Source: Bradyrhizobium sp. JYMT SZCCT0428
GTDB taxonomy: Bacteria > Pseudomonadota > Alphaproteobacteria > Rhizobiales > Xanthobacteraceae
Assembly: GCF_018131075.1 (NCBI RefSeq)
Contig: NZ_JAFCLS010000017.1
Coordinates: forward strand, 62,001-126,000
Reading direction: 5' to 3'
DNA length: 64,000 nucleotides
The position numbers and the translations under genes are program-made. The stretch's first letter is position 1. Each line of letters opens with the position of its first letter. A model generated the notes under the pieces. That model made no database searches and was not told the origin of the DNA. It saw only the letters and a list, made by a program, of their open reading frames with translations. This document shows, one piece after another, positions 23,958-31,640 of the stretch.

Positions 23958-24725
23958 CTATCTGCGCCACTGGCACAGCATCGATACCGCTGCTTGTAAT
24001 GAAGATAGTCGTCATCAAACATGTCGACGAGGTCGCTCATCGAGAAATTTCCCGATGAGGATGTAGGCCGTGGTCACCGCCGCGAACAACAGATGTCCGA
24101 CGCTCATGGTCGGCGCCGCCCAAAACGCGATGATGAAGCCGAGATAAATCGGATGCCGCGCGAAATTGTAGAGCAGCGGCGTCGGGAAAGTCGGTGGCGG
24201 CATCTCCCGACCGGTCAGGTGTTTGGTGACCTGATGCAGTCCGAACAATTCGAAATGATTGACCAGGAATGTGCTGGTAAATACCACCACCCAGCCGATA
24301 AACGATAATATGGCGATCGTCGCGGCCATTTCGGGCTCTTCGATCTGCCAGACGACGGTCGGAATCGGCCGCCATTGCCAGAACAGCAAAAGCAACATCA
24401 GGCTGGCAAACAGCATATAGGTGCTGCGTTCGAACGGTTCCGGGATAAACTGCGTCCACCATCGTTTGAAGCCCTTGCGCGCCATCACGCTGTGTTGAAT
24501 GGCAAACAGCGACAGCAACGCGAGATTGATGGCGATTGCTTCAAGAACGGGCGAATTCGCGCCGGTATCGATGGCCTTCGGCACGACCAGGTCCGATACG
24601 AACCCGATCGCATACAAAATCGTGAAGAGAAATGTGAAATAGGCCACAGCGCCGAACAGAAATGCAGTGAATTTGAGCATTCGATTTGTCGGCATGACTG
24701 AGCCAATGGCTCGGGCTTCGGACAT
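23958..24725 (-). pseudogene. MddA-like methanethiol S-methyltransferase, C-terminal end disrupted
   Basis: An integral membrane methyltransferase of the MddA/NnrU/isoprenylcysteine-methyltransferase type, which methylates methanethiol to dimethyl sulfide in characterised members. Membrane helices are clear (AFLFGAVAYFTFLFTILYAI, LALLSLFAIQHSVMARKGFK, LMLLLLFWQWRPIP). The S-adenosylmethionine region reads NFARHPIYLGFIIAFW ... AYILIGKFLDER. The frame then ends early at TGA 24015-24017. The family's last segment is still present: ERD-like LVDMFDDDYLHYKQ in the next frame and VSMLCQWRR back in the original frame, ending at TAG 23958. Two small deletions (about 24033 and 24003) explain this. ATG 24725 follows GGAG. 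Confidence 0.6.
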
Positions 24726-24841
24726 GAAACCAACTCCGTGGGGAGCAATGGGATCGTGACTTCGGTTTTTGCAGGATGACTGAAACGCGCCGACAAGACT
24801 TTGCGGGACGCTTGACCTCTCCATGAGATGGACTTGATTGT

Positions 24842-26437
24842 TTGTTGAGAAAGGATGCGACAACGCACGTGAGATTCGACTTCGACAAGTACGCTCTGGA
24901 CACCAATCTTCGCGAGTTGCGCCGCCACGGCGAACTGGTTGCGATGCAGCCGCAAGTATTCGACTTGCTGGTTCATCTGCTGAAGCATCGCGATCACGTC
25001 GTCAGCCGGAACGATCTCATCGCGCTGGTTTGGGGCGGTCGGACCGTGTCGGACTCAACGCTCGACAGCCGCATCAACGCCGCCCGAAACGCCATCGGCG
25101 ACTGCGGCAAGGAGCAACGGCTGATCCGGACAATTCCGCGAAAGGGTCTGCGTTTCGTTGGAGACGTGAACGAGCATGTGAATGGCGTTCATCCGCCCCC
25201 CGCGCCAGCGAAAGCAGCTGCCGAACCGCCCCCCCGGCCATTGCCGTTACCGGATCGACCGGCGATTGCCGTATTGCCGTTCGACAACATGAGCGGCGAC
25301 CAGGAACAGGAATACTTCTCTGACGGGATCAGCGAAGACATCATCACCGCGTTGTCGAAATTGCGCTGGTTCTTCGTCATCGCCCGCAACTCGTCGTTTT
25401 CCTACAAGGGCAAGGCGGTGCATCTGAAGCAGGTCGCCGCCGAACTGGGGGTGCGCTACGTCCTCGAAGGCAGCGTGCGCAAGAGCGGTGATCGCGTGCG
25501 CATCACCGCGCAACTCAACGACACCGCGACCGGCAGCCACCTCTGGGCAGAGCATTACGACCGCGATCTGGTCGACGTGTTCGCCGTGCAGGACGAGATC
25601 ACCGATGCCATCGTCGCGGCGATCGAGCCGCAGATCTATGCCGCCGAAAACTTTCGCAGCCGGCGCAAACCTCCGAACAGCGTGGACGCGTGGGACCTTG
25701 TTATGCGGGCGCTGTCGCATCATTGGCGCGTGACGCGGACGGACAGCGCCGCCGCTCAGACGCTCCTGGAACAGGCGATTGCGATCGATCCGAACTACGG
25801 CCAGGCGCTGGCCCTGATCGCCACCAACCACATGTTCGGCGTGCATCTGGGCTGGGCGGACATTACGACCGTAGCCCCCATCGCCGAGCGCGCCGCGCTT
25901 GCGGCCATTGCAGCCGACAGCGAGGATGCGTGGGCGCATACCGCGCTCGCCAGTGTCTATTTCTCCACCCGTCGCCTCGACCACGCGCTGGCCGAATTCG
26001 AGCTGGCGTTACAGCTCAACCCGAACTTCTCGCTGGCGCAAGGATATTACGCGCTGGCGCTGTCCTATAGCGGGCGATGGCAGGACTCCTATGCGGCCGC
26101 GCAGCGCGCCATCCGCCAGAGCCCGCGCGATCCCTCGTCCGCGATCTATTACGGCGTCGCTGCCTATGCCCAGTTCGTCGGCAGGAATTATAGTGAAGCG
26201 ATCTCGCTCGCCCGCGAAGCGACCCGCCAGCGCGGCGATCTCAGCGGCGCCTACCGCGTGCTGACGGTGGCCGCCGGCATGGCCGGAAAGATCGAGGTCG
26301 CCAAAGCTGCGCTCAAGGAGTTGCGGCGAACCCAGCCCAACATATCGCTGGCCTGGATCGCGACGCAGCTGCCCTGGAAGCTCGACGACGATCGGGAGCA
26401 TTATCTGGAGGGGTTCCGCCGCGCAGGGCTGGAATAA
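24842..26437 (+). CDS. Winged-helix (CadC/OmpR-type) regulator with TolB-like and TPR domains
   Basis: A 531-residue protein. Residues about 10-105 are an OmpR-type winged helix (LRRHGELVAMQPQVFDLLVH, DLIALVWGGRTVSDSTLDSR, IRTIPRKGLRFVG). A Pro-rich linker follows, then a domain of about 120 residues typical of adenylate-cyclase-like TPR proteins (IAVLPFDNMSGDQEQEYFSD, YVLEGSVRKSGDRVRIT, LWAEHYDRDLVDVFAVQDEI), then TPR repeats to the end (AIDPNYGQALALIA, ALQLNPNFSLAQGYYALAL). No cyclase catalytic domain or membrane helix is seen. The start is TTG 24842; GTG 24869 is an alternative. It is divergent from the mddA-like gene and may regulate it. Such proteins are abundant in Bradyrhizobium. Confidence 0.85.
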   Translation: MLRKDATTHVRFDFDKYALDTNLRELRRHGELVAMQPQVFDLLVHLLKHRDHVVSRNDLIALVWGGRTVSDSTLDSRINAARNAIGDCGKEQRLIRTIPRKGLRFVGDVNEHVNGVHPPPAPAKAAAEPPPRPLPLPDRPAIAVLPFDNMSGDQEQEYFSDGISEDIITALSKLRWFFVIARNSSFSYKGKAVHLKQVAAELGVRYVLEGSVRKSGDRVRITAQLNDTATGSHLWAEHYDRDLVDVFAVQDEITDAIVAAIEPQIYAAENFRSRRKPPNSVDAWDLVMRALSHHWRVTRTDSAAAQTLLEQAIAIDPNYGQALALIATNHMFGVHLGWADITTVAPIAERAALAAIAADSEDAWAHTALASVYFSTRRLDHALAEFELALQLNPNFSLAQGYYALALSYSGRWQDSYAAAQRAIRQSPRDPSSAIYYGVAAYAQFVGRNYSEAISLAREATRQRGDLSGAYRVLTVAAGMAGKIEVAKAALKELRRTQPNISLAWIATQLPWKLDDDREHYLEGFRRAGLE

Positions 26438-26441
26438 TGCT

Positions 26442-27002
26442 TCATCGCGGGGGCGTTTTTGCGGGATTGGCTGTCGCGAACCCATAGATCAGCGCCAGCC
26501 GGTCGAGGCATTCGCAGAACCGGCGTGCGAAATAGTCCTTCCAGCGCTGCGTGCGTAATCCCCGCCTCTGTCCAACCTGCTCCATGGTCAAGCCATGAAC
26601 CAGGACGTCATGCACCAGCGCCGAACCATCGGCCCCCAGCTCGCGCTCGGCGCGATTTAGCCGCAGCACGGCCTTGCGCTGCCCCTCCGTGATCGGCTCC
26701 CGCATCTGCCCGCCATCAACGTACTCCCTGGTCGGATCGACGGCGCGCGGGCCGCGTTCGGCTCTCTCCCAATCGCTCTGGAAGGCCCGCCCGCCCTGGT
26801 ACTGCGCCTCATCGATCTGGCGATGCGAATGCAGGCGGGCAAGCGGATCGTTGCGAATCGAACGCAGGGTAACGATCTTCTCGCCCGGCTCCAGCGCCAG
26901 GGGATTGTCGACCTCGACGGTCGCGACCCGTGGCAAATCCCGGGATTTCCGGTCGTGTGCCTTTGCAGGGTTATACGGCTTGTTCCGTTTGGCTCTCGGC
27001 AT
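26442..27002 (-). CDS. Hypothetical DNA-binding-type protein (186 aa) linked to the GcrA-family gene
   Basis: A basic N-terminal tail (MPRAKRNKPYNPAKAHDRKS) leads into a domain with LARLHSHRQIDEAQYQGGRAF and a C-terminal helical part containing ALVHDVLVHGLTMEQVGQRR and RWKDYFARRFCECLDRLALI. The G-L-T-M-E-Q-V-G-x-R-R-G segment looks like a helix-turn-helix, resembling DUF6456-type alphaproteobacterial proteins. It lies 66 bases after the GcrA-family gene on the same strand, so it is probably co-transcribed with it. Likely part of a phage-derived regulatory locus. Confidence 0.6.
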   Translation of the reverse strand: MPRAKRNKPYNPAKAHDRKSRDLPRVATVEVDNPLALEPGEKIVTLRSIRNDPLARLHSHRQIDEAQYQGGRAFQSDWERAERGPRAVDPTREYVDGGQMREPITEGQRKAVLRLNRAERELGADGSALVHDVLVHGLTMEQVGQRRGLRTQRWKDYFARRFCECLDRLALIYGFATANPAKTPPR

Positions 27003-27068
27003 GTCGGATGATCTCCTTTCAAGAACGATGGGGTTTGGATTGCGCCCGGAAGAACCCGGCGTTGCGGT

Positions 27069-27599
27069 TCATGCCGTCTCGACCAGCCTGAGCAAGACGG
27101 TGCACGCCGTGCGTTCCGATGGCGTGCCGGGGCCGCGACTCAGATGAAAGTGCGGTGTGCAGTAGCTCGAGCCAGGCCGGCGTCGATGACCGCAGAAGGT
27201 GATGGCTTCGCCCTCTTCGTCCCCGCCGTAAGGGTAGCGGCAATCGCCGCGCTCCAGTTCGATCAGCGAAAGGTGCCGCGGATCGATCTCGACACAACGC
27301 AGCTCGACCGGCTTCGTCCCTCTATACGGGGGCATCGGCCATGGAACCCTGGGCAATCTCGACTCCCCCAGGTGTATTTTACCCGGCCGGTCTAACCGCG
27401 GCTGCACGCATGTAGACGATCCGGCCCGATCGTTCCAGGCGAGCCCCATCCGCCTGGCACGGCTCAGCACGGCATTGCGCGAGTAAGCTGTGTTGAATTT
27501 CCTGTTGATAGCTGCCGCGATCCTGGCAAAGGACAAATGGAGGGCAAAAAGCTCCCGCAGCGCGCCCGAGTGCTCGGGCGCCCAGTCTGTTGGTTCCAT
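27069..27599 (-). CDS. GcrA-family regulator
   Basis: A 176-aa protein of the GcrA family, sigma70-interacting regulators of the alphaproteobacterial cell cycle. The N-terminal helix-turn-helix reads WAPEHSGALRELFALHLSF, ARIAAAINRKFNTAYSRNAV and SRARRMGL. The C-terminal zinc-like segment is GDCRYPYGG ... FCGHRRRPGSSYC. The start ATG 27599 (AGGAAA upstream) is preferred to 27665. It is probably a paralogue rather than the chromosomal master regulator, because it lies opposite an S24 repressor with phage-like layout. One of the CCGA motifs overlaps its ribosome-binding site. Confidence 0.85.
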   Translation of the reverse strand: MEPTDWAPEHSGALRELFALHLSFARIAAAINRKFNTAYSRNAVLSRARRMGLAWNDRAGSSTCVQPRLDRPGKIHLGESRLPRVPWPMPPYRGTKPVELRCVEIDPRHLSLIELERGDCRYPYGGDEEGEAITFCGHRRRPGSSYCTPHFHLSRGPGTPSERTACTVLLRLVETA

Positions 27600-27611
27600 T
27601 ACCGAATTTCC
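27598..27611. promoter_or_regulatory. Candidate repressor site over the GcrA ribosome-binding site
   Basis: TTACCGAATTTCCT; on the minus strand AGGAAATTCGGTAA ends one base before the gcrA-like start codon. It shares CCGAATTTC with the sites at 27705 and 28455. Confidence 0.4.
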
Positions 27612-27646
27612 TGTTTCTTTCAACGCCGCCCGGCGACCTCCATCTA

Positions 27647-27662
27647 TTTCCGATATTCCGAA
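27647..27662. promoter_or_regulatory. Candidate repressor site between the divergent genes
   Basis: TTTCCGATATTCCGAA, two TTCCGA half-sites in direct orientation about 80 bases upstream of the S24 gene and 50 upstream of the GcrA-family start. Confidence 0.35.
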
Positions 27663-27704
27663 CAAAAAGTCAAGCTTGATTTCTGGTAATCCTAACTGCT
27701 AGTG

Positions 27705-27722
27705 TTTCCGAAATTCGGGAAA
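27705..27722. promoter_or_regulatory. Candidate operator just upstream of the S24 repressor gene
   Basis: TTTCCGAAATTCGGGAAA, an imperfect palindrome (CCGAA-A-TTCGG core) ending 10 bases before the ATG. A weak promoter (TTGATT 27676, TAGTGT 27700) would be covered by it, as expected for autorepression. Confidence 0.5.
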
Positions 27723-27732
27723 GGATGAGCAC

Positions 27733-28350
27733 ATGCTGGACGTCAAAATGATCGAACGGGCACTTGAGAGGACGGGCAAGAGCAAGGGGGGCCTGGCGGA
27801 GGCCATGGGGGTCCGTGCGGGCGCAGTCTCGGAAATCCTGTCCGGGATACGCCTGATCAAGGCGTCCGAGATCGGGCCGATCACGGAATATCTCGGGCTG
27901 AATTCGGTGCCGATCATGGGCCGGGTCGGCGCCGGCGCAACGATCGAGCCGGAGCATGAACAGGTGCCGCCGGAAGGCCTCGGTGAGGTCGAACTGCCCT
28001 TCCCGATGGCCGAAGAGACCATCGCCTTTGAAGTTGCGGGCGATTCCATGCTGCCAAAGTACGAAAATGGCGACGTTATCGTGGTTTTCCGCGAGCAGCG
28101 CCATCCGCTGTCGAGCTTCTACGGCGAAGAGGCCGTTGTGCGCCTGAAGACCGGCGAGCGCTATTTGAAGACGATCGAGCGAGGAAAGTCCTCACCTCTG
28201 GTCAATCTCAAGAGCTTCAACGCCAAGCCGATCACGGGCGTGAAACTCGAATGGATCGGCGAGATCTGCGTCACCCTGCCGCGGGGTCAGATCGAACGCC
28301 TGCGCAATAAGGCAGCTGCGAAGACACGCAAGGCCGGCAAGGCAAAATAG
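27733..28350 (+). CDS. S24-family (LexA/cI-like) repressor-protease
   Basis: A 205-aa phage-type repressor. An N-terminal helix-turn-helix (SKGGLAEAMGVRAGAVSEIL, residues about 17-37) is joined to a C-terminal S24 peptidase domain: VAGDSMLPKYENGDVIVV with the nucleophile Ser105, and GERYLKTIER with the likely general-base Lys146. The Met-Gly-Arg-Val-Gly-Ala-Gly segment (residues 62-68) is where the Ala-Gly self-cleavage site is usually found (GAGA at about 66-69). It is divergent from the GcrA-family gene. The presence of self-cleavage machinery suggests the locus responds to DNA damage. Confidence 0.93.
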   Translation: MLDVKMIERALERTGKSKGGLAEAMGVRAGAVSEILSGIRLIKASEIGPITEYLGLNSVPIMGRVGAGATIEPEHEQVPPEGLGEVELPFPMAEETIAFEVAGDSMLPKYENGDVIVVFREQRHPLSSFYGEEAVVRLKTGERYLKTIERGKSSPLVNLKSFNAKPITGVKLEWIGEICVTLPRGQIERLRNKAAAKTRKAGKAK

Positions 28351-28454
28351 CGAACGGGATGCCGGAGAAAGGGAAGCGATTCGGCAGGTAAAGCCATCAA
28401 GTGATTCGGCCGACCAGCCGTCGGGAGCAGGCCTTGCTCTGCCTTGATTGCTGT

Positions 28455-28498
28455 TTTACCGAATTTTCGCTTGACTTTTTCTGGTTTTCAGCAATACT
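28455..28498 (+). promoter_or_regulatory. Promoter of the 94-aa gene with an upstream CCGA site
   Basis: TTGACT at 28471-28476 and AATACT at 28493-28498 with a 16-base spacer make a fair sigma70-type promoter. TTTACCGAATTTTCG at 28455-28469, directly upstream, matches the sites around the S24 gene, so the same repressor may act here. Confidence 0.45.
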
Positions 28499-28528
28499 GG
28501 GGTCATCCGTTCCAGGGGGACTGACAGA

Positions 28529-28813
28529 TTGCCAAATATGCAGTATTTCGTCGTGATGATCGATTACGGCCGGCGTGGCCGCGAGGCCATTGTCGATCCT
28601 GAAATCACCCGGCGCGAGGTCATCTCGCGGATTGCGTCGGGTGAATACAGGAACATCAGTTTTATCCATGAAATCGTCGATTCCTCCGTCGAGGACATAA
28701 CCGCCGACATTCTGAACGAAGCCGCGCTTCCCGACATTGGCACGGCAAGCGTCGATCTGCAGGCCGACCAATTCGACCACCGACGCGACCTGCGGAAACA
28801 TGAAACCGTCTGA
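28529..28813 (+). CDS. Hypothetical protein (94 aa) in the S24 neighbourhood
   Basis: TTG 28529 follows AGGGGGA at good distance; ATG 28538 is the alternative. The product begins MQYFVVMIDYGRRGREAIV, continues DPEITRREVISRIASGEY and ends acidic and His-rich. It resembles small rhizobial hypothetical proteins that carry a Y-F-V-V-x-I-D-Y strand, but I cannot name a family. Its promoter shares a motif with the S24/GcrA intergenic region, suggesting it is a member of the same small regulon. Confidence 0.55.
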   Translation: MPNMQYFVVMIDYGRRGREAIVDPEITRREVISRIASGEYRNISFIHEIVDSSVEDITADILNEAALPDIGTASVDLQADQFDHRRDLRKHETV

Positions 28814-28979
28814 ACTCGCGCGACCTTTATTCCGTCGTCAAAATAATGTGATCATTAACGGGCTTTGATCGCCGCCGGCTTCCTTAAATATTCTTCACGC
28901 AAAGGCTACTCGGACAGCGCAGACAATTGCGCTAAATAAGCGATTCGATTTTCTCCGGCTTGCAAAGTTCTTACACTCC

Positions 28980-30134
28980 ATGTTTCCGTCAATGAAGGCC
29001 GAAATTGCCGCACGCGACGGCGATCCCCGGCTCAGTCTGCTGCTAGGTATCGCTGCCTGGTTTTTATTTCTGGATCACATTCCGCATAACGCGGTCAGCA
29101 TGTTGACCCTGCGGAATTTCGGATTCAGCGGCGCAACCGACCTGTTCGTGTTTGTCGGCGGCTATACCGCCGCGATCCTCTATGGAAAAATGATGCTGGA
29201 GCGCGGTTTCCTGGTCACCGCTACCCGCATTTTCAGGCGCGTATGGCAGCTATACGCCGCCTATGTCGTCCTGTTCGTGATCTATATCGACTTGATCGGA
29301 TACGTCGCCAGGAAATCGGCGGCGCCCGAGATCATCCACGAATTCAATGTCGCCGGAATCCTCGGCCACACGATCCGGACATTGATTTACGGCCTGCTGC
29401 TCCAGGCCAAGCCGCTCAACCTCGATGTGCTGCAGCTCTTCATCGTCCTGATGGCGTTCTTTCCGGTCGTATTGTTCGGAATATTGCGCCGGCCGAACCT
29501 GACGGCAGCCGGGTCGATCGTCCTTTACGTCGCCGCTCGCAAATTCGACTGGAATCTATCCTCATTTCCGGACGGGCACTGGTACTTCAATCCGTTCTCC
29601 TGGCAGTTGCTGTTCGTGCTCGGCGCCTGGTTCGCCTTGGGCAGCGCGAAGCAAATGCGGACGATTCGTTCGCTGCAGGATCTTTCGATCCTGCGCATGA
29701 CGGCTTTGCTCTATCTCCTGTTCGCGTTGATCGTGACCGCGGCCGGAAACCTGCCGCAGTTGGCTGGAATCGTTCCTGACGCCGTGCTCAATTTCTTCCT
29801 TCCAAATGAAAGGGAAAATCTGGCCCCTTACAGGGTACTTCATTTCCTCACTCTTGCCTTCCTCTTCTCGTTCGCGGTCCCGAGAGACTGGCATGGATTT
29901 CAACAGCCAGCCCTGCGGCCGATCGTGAAGTGCGGGGAAGAATGGTTGCCTGTCTTCTGCGCCGGTGTCTTCCTTTCCTTTGCAGGGCATTTCTTCCTGA
30001 TCACGGGACCGAATTCGCTCGCGATGCATTTCCTGGTCAGCATCGCCGGAATCGCGATCATGGCGGGCGTTGCCTATTACGCGTCGTGGTCCAGGCGGCA
30101 GGACTACAAACCTGCGCTCAGCACTCGTTACTGA
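28980..30134 (+). CDS. opgC: OpgC-family membrane acyltransferase
   Basis: A 384-aa integral membrane protein with about 10 hydrophobic helices, of the OpgC family. Characterised members add succinyl groups to periplasmic (cyclic) glucans. Key landmarks: LLLGIAAWFLFLDHIPHNAV near the N terminus with the conserved D-H-I-P, FGFSGATDLFVFVGGYTAA, ALYGKMM-like AILYGKMMLERGF, and LNLDVLQLFIVLMAFFPVV. ATG 28980 or ATG 28992 could be used. Succinylation adds negative charge to osmoregulated glucans, relevant to osmotic adaptation and plant interaction. The gene is monocistronic. Confidence 0.88.
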   Translation: MFPSMKAEIAARDGDPRLSLLLGIAAWFLFLDHIPHNAVSMLTLRNFGFSGATDLFVFVGGYTAAILYGKMMLERGFLVTATRIFRRVWQLYAAYVVLFVIYIDLIGYVARKSAAPEIIHEFNVAGILGHTIRTLIYGLLLQAKPLNLDVLQLFIVLMAFFPVVLFGILRRPNLTAAGSIVLYVAARKFDWNLSSFPDGHWYFNPFSWQLLFVLGAWFALGSAKQMRTIRSLQDLSILRMTALLYLLFALIVTAAGNLPQLAGIVPDAVLNFFLPNERENLAPYRVLHFLTLAFLFSFAVPRDWHGFQQPALRPIVKCGEEWLPVFCAGVFLSFAGHFFLITGPNSLAMHFLVSIAGIAIMAGVAYYASWSRRQDYKPALSTRY

Positions 30135-30158
30135 GCGAGGCTGCAGTGCGCCAAACCG

Positions 30159-30470
30159 CTACGGCGCGTATTCGATGTGGGCGCGGATCGAATGGTTGAT
30201 CTGGTCGATCCAGCCGAATTTCTGCACCGCTGCGATCATGTTCGACAGGCCATCCTGCCACCACGCCTCGCATCTGAGCGAAGGCCAATCGCGCAAGACC
30301 TGCTCCGAAATCCAGGCATGCTTGCGATCGCTGCGCACGGCCACGCTGCCGAGCAGTTTTGCCTGTACGGTGGAATCCATTGCCCCTTCGATGCGGACCG
30401 AGAATGCCTTGAAATTTCCGGGGTCATCGATTTCGACGGATCGGCTCGATGCGATAACGCGAATGATCAT
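30159..30470 (-). CDS. Hypothetical protein (103 aa) coupled to the luciferase-like gene
   Basis: It starts MIIRVIASSRSVEIDDPGNF; the middle is ALLGSVAVRSDRKHAWISEQ-like, with a C-terminal WWQDGLSNMIAAVQKFGWID. The ATG at 30470 overlaps the stop of the luciferase-like gene (ATGA), so translation would normally be coupled. An N-terminal strand-rich segment and a W-W-x-D-G-L motif suggest a small alpha/beta domain, perhaps a subunit or stability factor of the oxidase. I do not know the family. The upstream internal stop at 30725 may reduce its expression. Confidence 0.6.
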   Translation of the reverse strand: MIIRVIASSRSVEIDDPGNFKAFSVRIEGAMDSTVQAKLLGSVAVRSDRKHAWISEQVLRDWPSLRCEAWWQDGLSNMIAAVQKFGWIDQINHSIRAHIEYAP

Positions 30471-31510
30471 CCTTGGTGTTCCCCGGCGGTCTGCGCCACG
30501 CGCTCCCGCGCCACGGGCAGCATCTCGCGCGCGAAGATGCCAGCGGAGTGCAACACCTCCTGTTGGCTGAGGTTGCCGAACGAAAACTGGCTGATGAAGT
30601 AGTTGGCGCCCGCCTCCTCGGTCATCCTTCTGACCTGCTCCCGGATCGTGCCCTGTGATCCCGCAATCGCACCGCCGTTTTGTACCATCGTATCGAAATC
30701 CCCGGGCAGCCGGGCGAAACGCGGCTACGTACCGTGCTTCTTCCAGAGCTTCATGAAGCTGCTGTAGAAGTCCGGCCAGGCACGGCGACCGAGCGCCATC
30801 GCCTCCCGGTCGCTGTCGGCCGCCACCACAAATCGGTTGATCCCGAGCAGCGGCAGCTGATCCGGCGAATTGCCCGCCGCAGCCCATTCGGCGCGAAAGC
30901 GGTCGGTAATTTCGCGTACCCGCGGCAACGGCCCGCCGCACACGATGTTGATCCCGTTCTGCGCCGGCCAGACCGCGCCCTCGGGCACCGGGACCGCGTA
31001 CCATAGCGGCGGGTGCGGAAGCTGGGCCGGCTTCAAGTCGATCGGCACGTTCGCGAACTGATAGTGCTTGCCTTGAAAATTCACCTCGGCCCGCGTCAGC
31101 GCCTGCATGATGACGGTGTAGGCCTCGACATACATTGCCTGTGCCTGGTCCGGATCGACGCCAAAATAATGCAGCTCATGCGGCGACGCGCCTCGGCCGA
31201 TCCCGACCTCGATCCGGCCCCGGCTCAGATGATCCAGCATGCAGATTTCTTCGGCCAACCGCAGCGGATGGTGCGCCGGCAATACGTAGACCAGCGCACC
31301 GAGGCGCAGACGCTTGGTGCGCTGCGCCGCCGCTGCAAGGAACACGCTTGGCGATGGCGTCAGATTGAGTGGCGTCGAATGGTGCTCGCTCATATGGTAG
31401 GTACGGAATCCGGCTTGATCGTAGAACTCGATCAATTGCAGCCGGTTTTCATATTGTTCGCTGAGCGGATAGGGCCCGTGATCGTTTTGATCGAAGATTC
31501 CGAACTGCAT
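30467..31510 (-). pseudogene. LLM-class flavin monooxygenase interrupted by an amber codon
   Basis: A luciferase-like gene of 347 codons. The first 261 are a typical N-terminal part: MQFGIFDQNDHGPYPLSEQY, YHMSEHHSTPLNLTPSPSVF, LSRGRIEVGIGRGASPHELH and PPLWYAVPVPEG. A TAG at 30725-30727 interrupts it after LWKKHGT. The same frame then continues as PRFARLPGDFDTMVQNGG, AIAGSQGTIREQVRRM and EEAGANYFISQFSFGNLSQQ, which is the normal C-terminal part of the family. ATG 31510 is preferred to 31546. The gene could be a pseudogene, or the stop could be misread; no recoding element is evident. Confidence 0.8.
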
Positions 31511-31640
31511 TGCACCACCCCGAGGACGTCTTTTCCGGCCCGCCACGATGGTACCTGCGGCGACGACCGGCGCGTCGTAAGATAATGCTACATGGCAAAC
31601 GCCAGACCTTCCAGCACCGAGACCGCGAACAGCGTCTCTC

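Noticed and set aside
24015..24725. Treating the mddA-like gene as a normal gene that simply ends at 24015.
   Set aside because: The missing family C terminus is visible downstream in shifted and then restored frame, so disruption is more likely than natural shortening.
30725..30727. Programmed read-through or pyrrolysine/selenocysteine-type recoding at the amber codon.
   Set aside because: LLM enzymes do not carry such residues, the organism type lacks pyrrolysine systems as far as I know, and no structure follows the codon. Nonsense mutation or base-call error is simpler.
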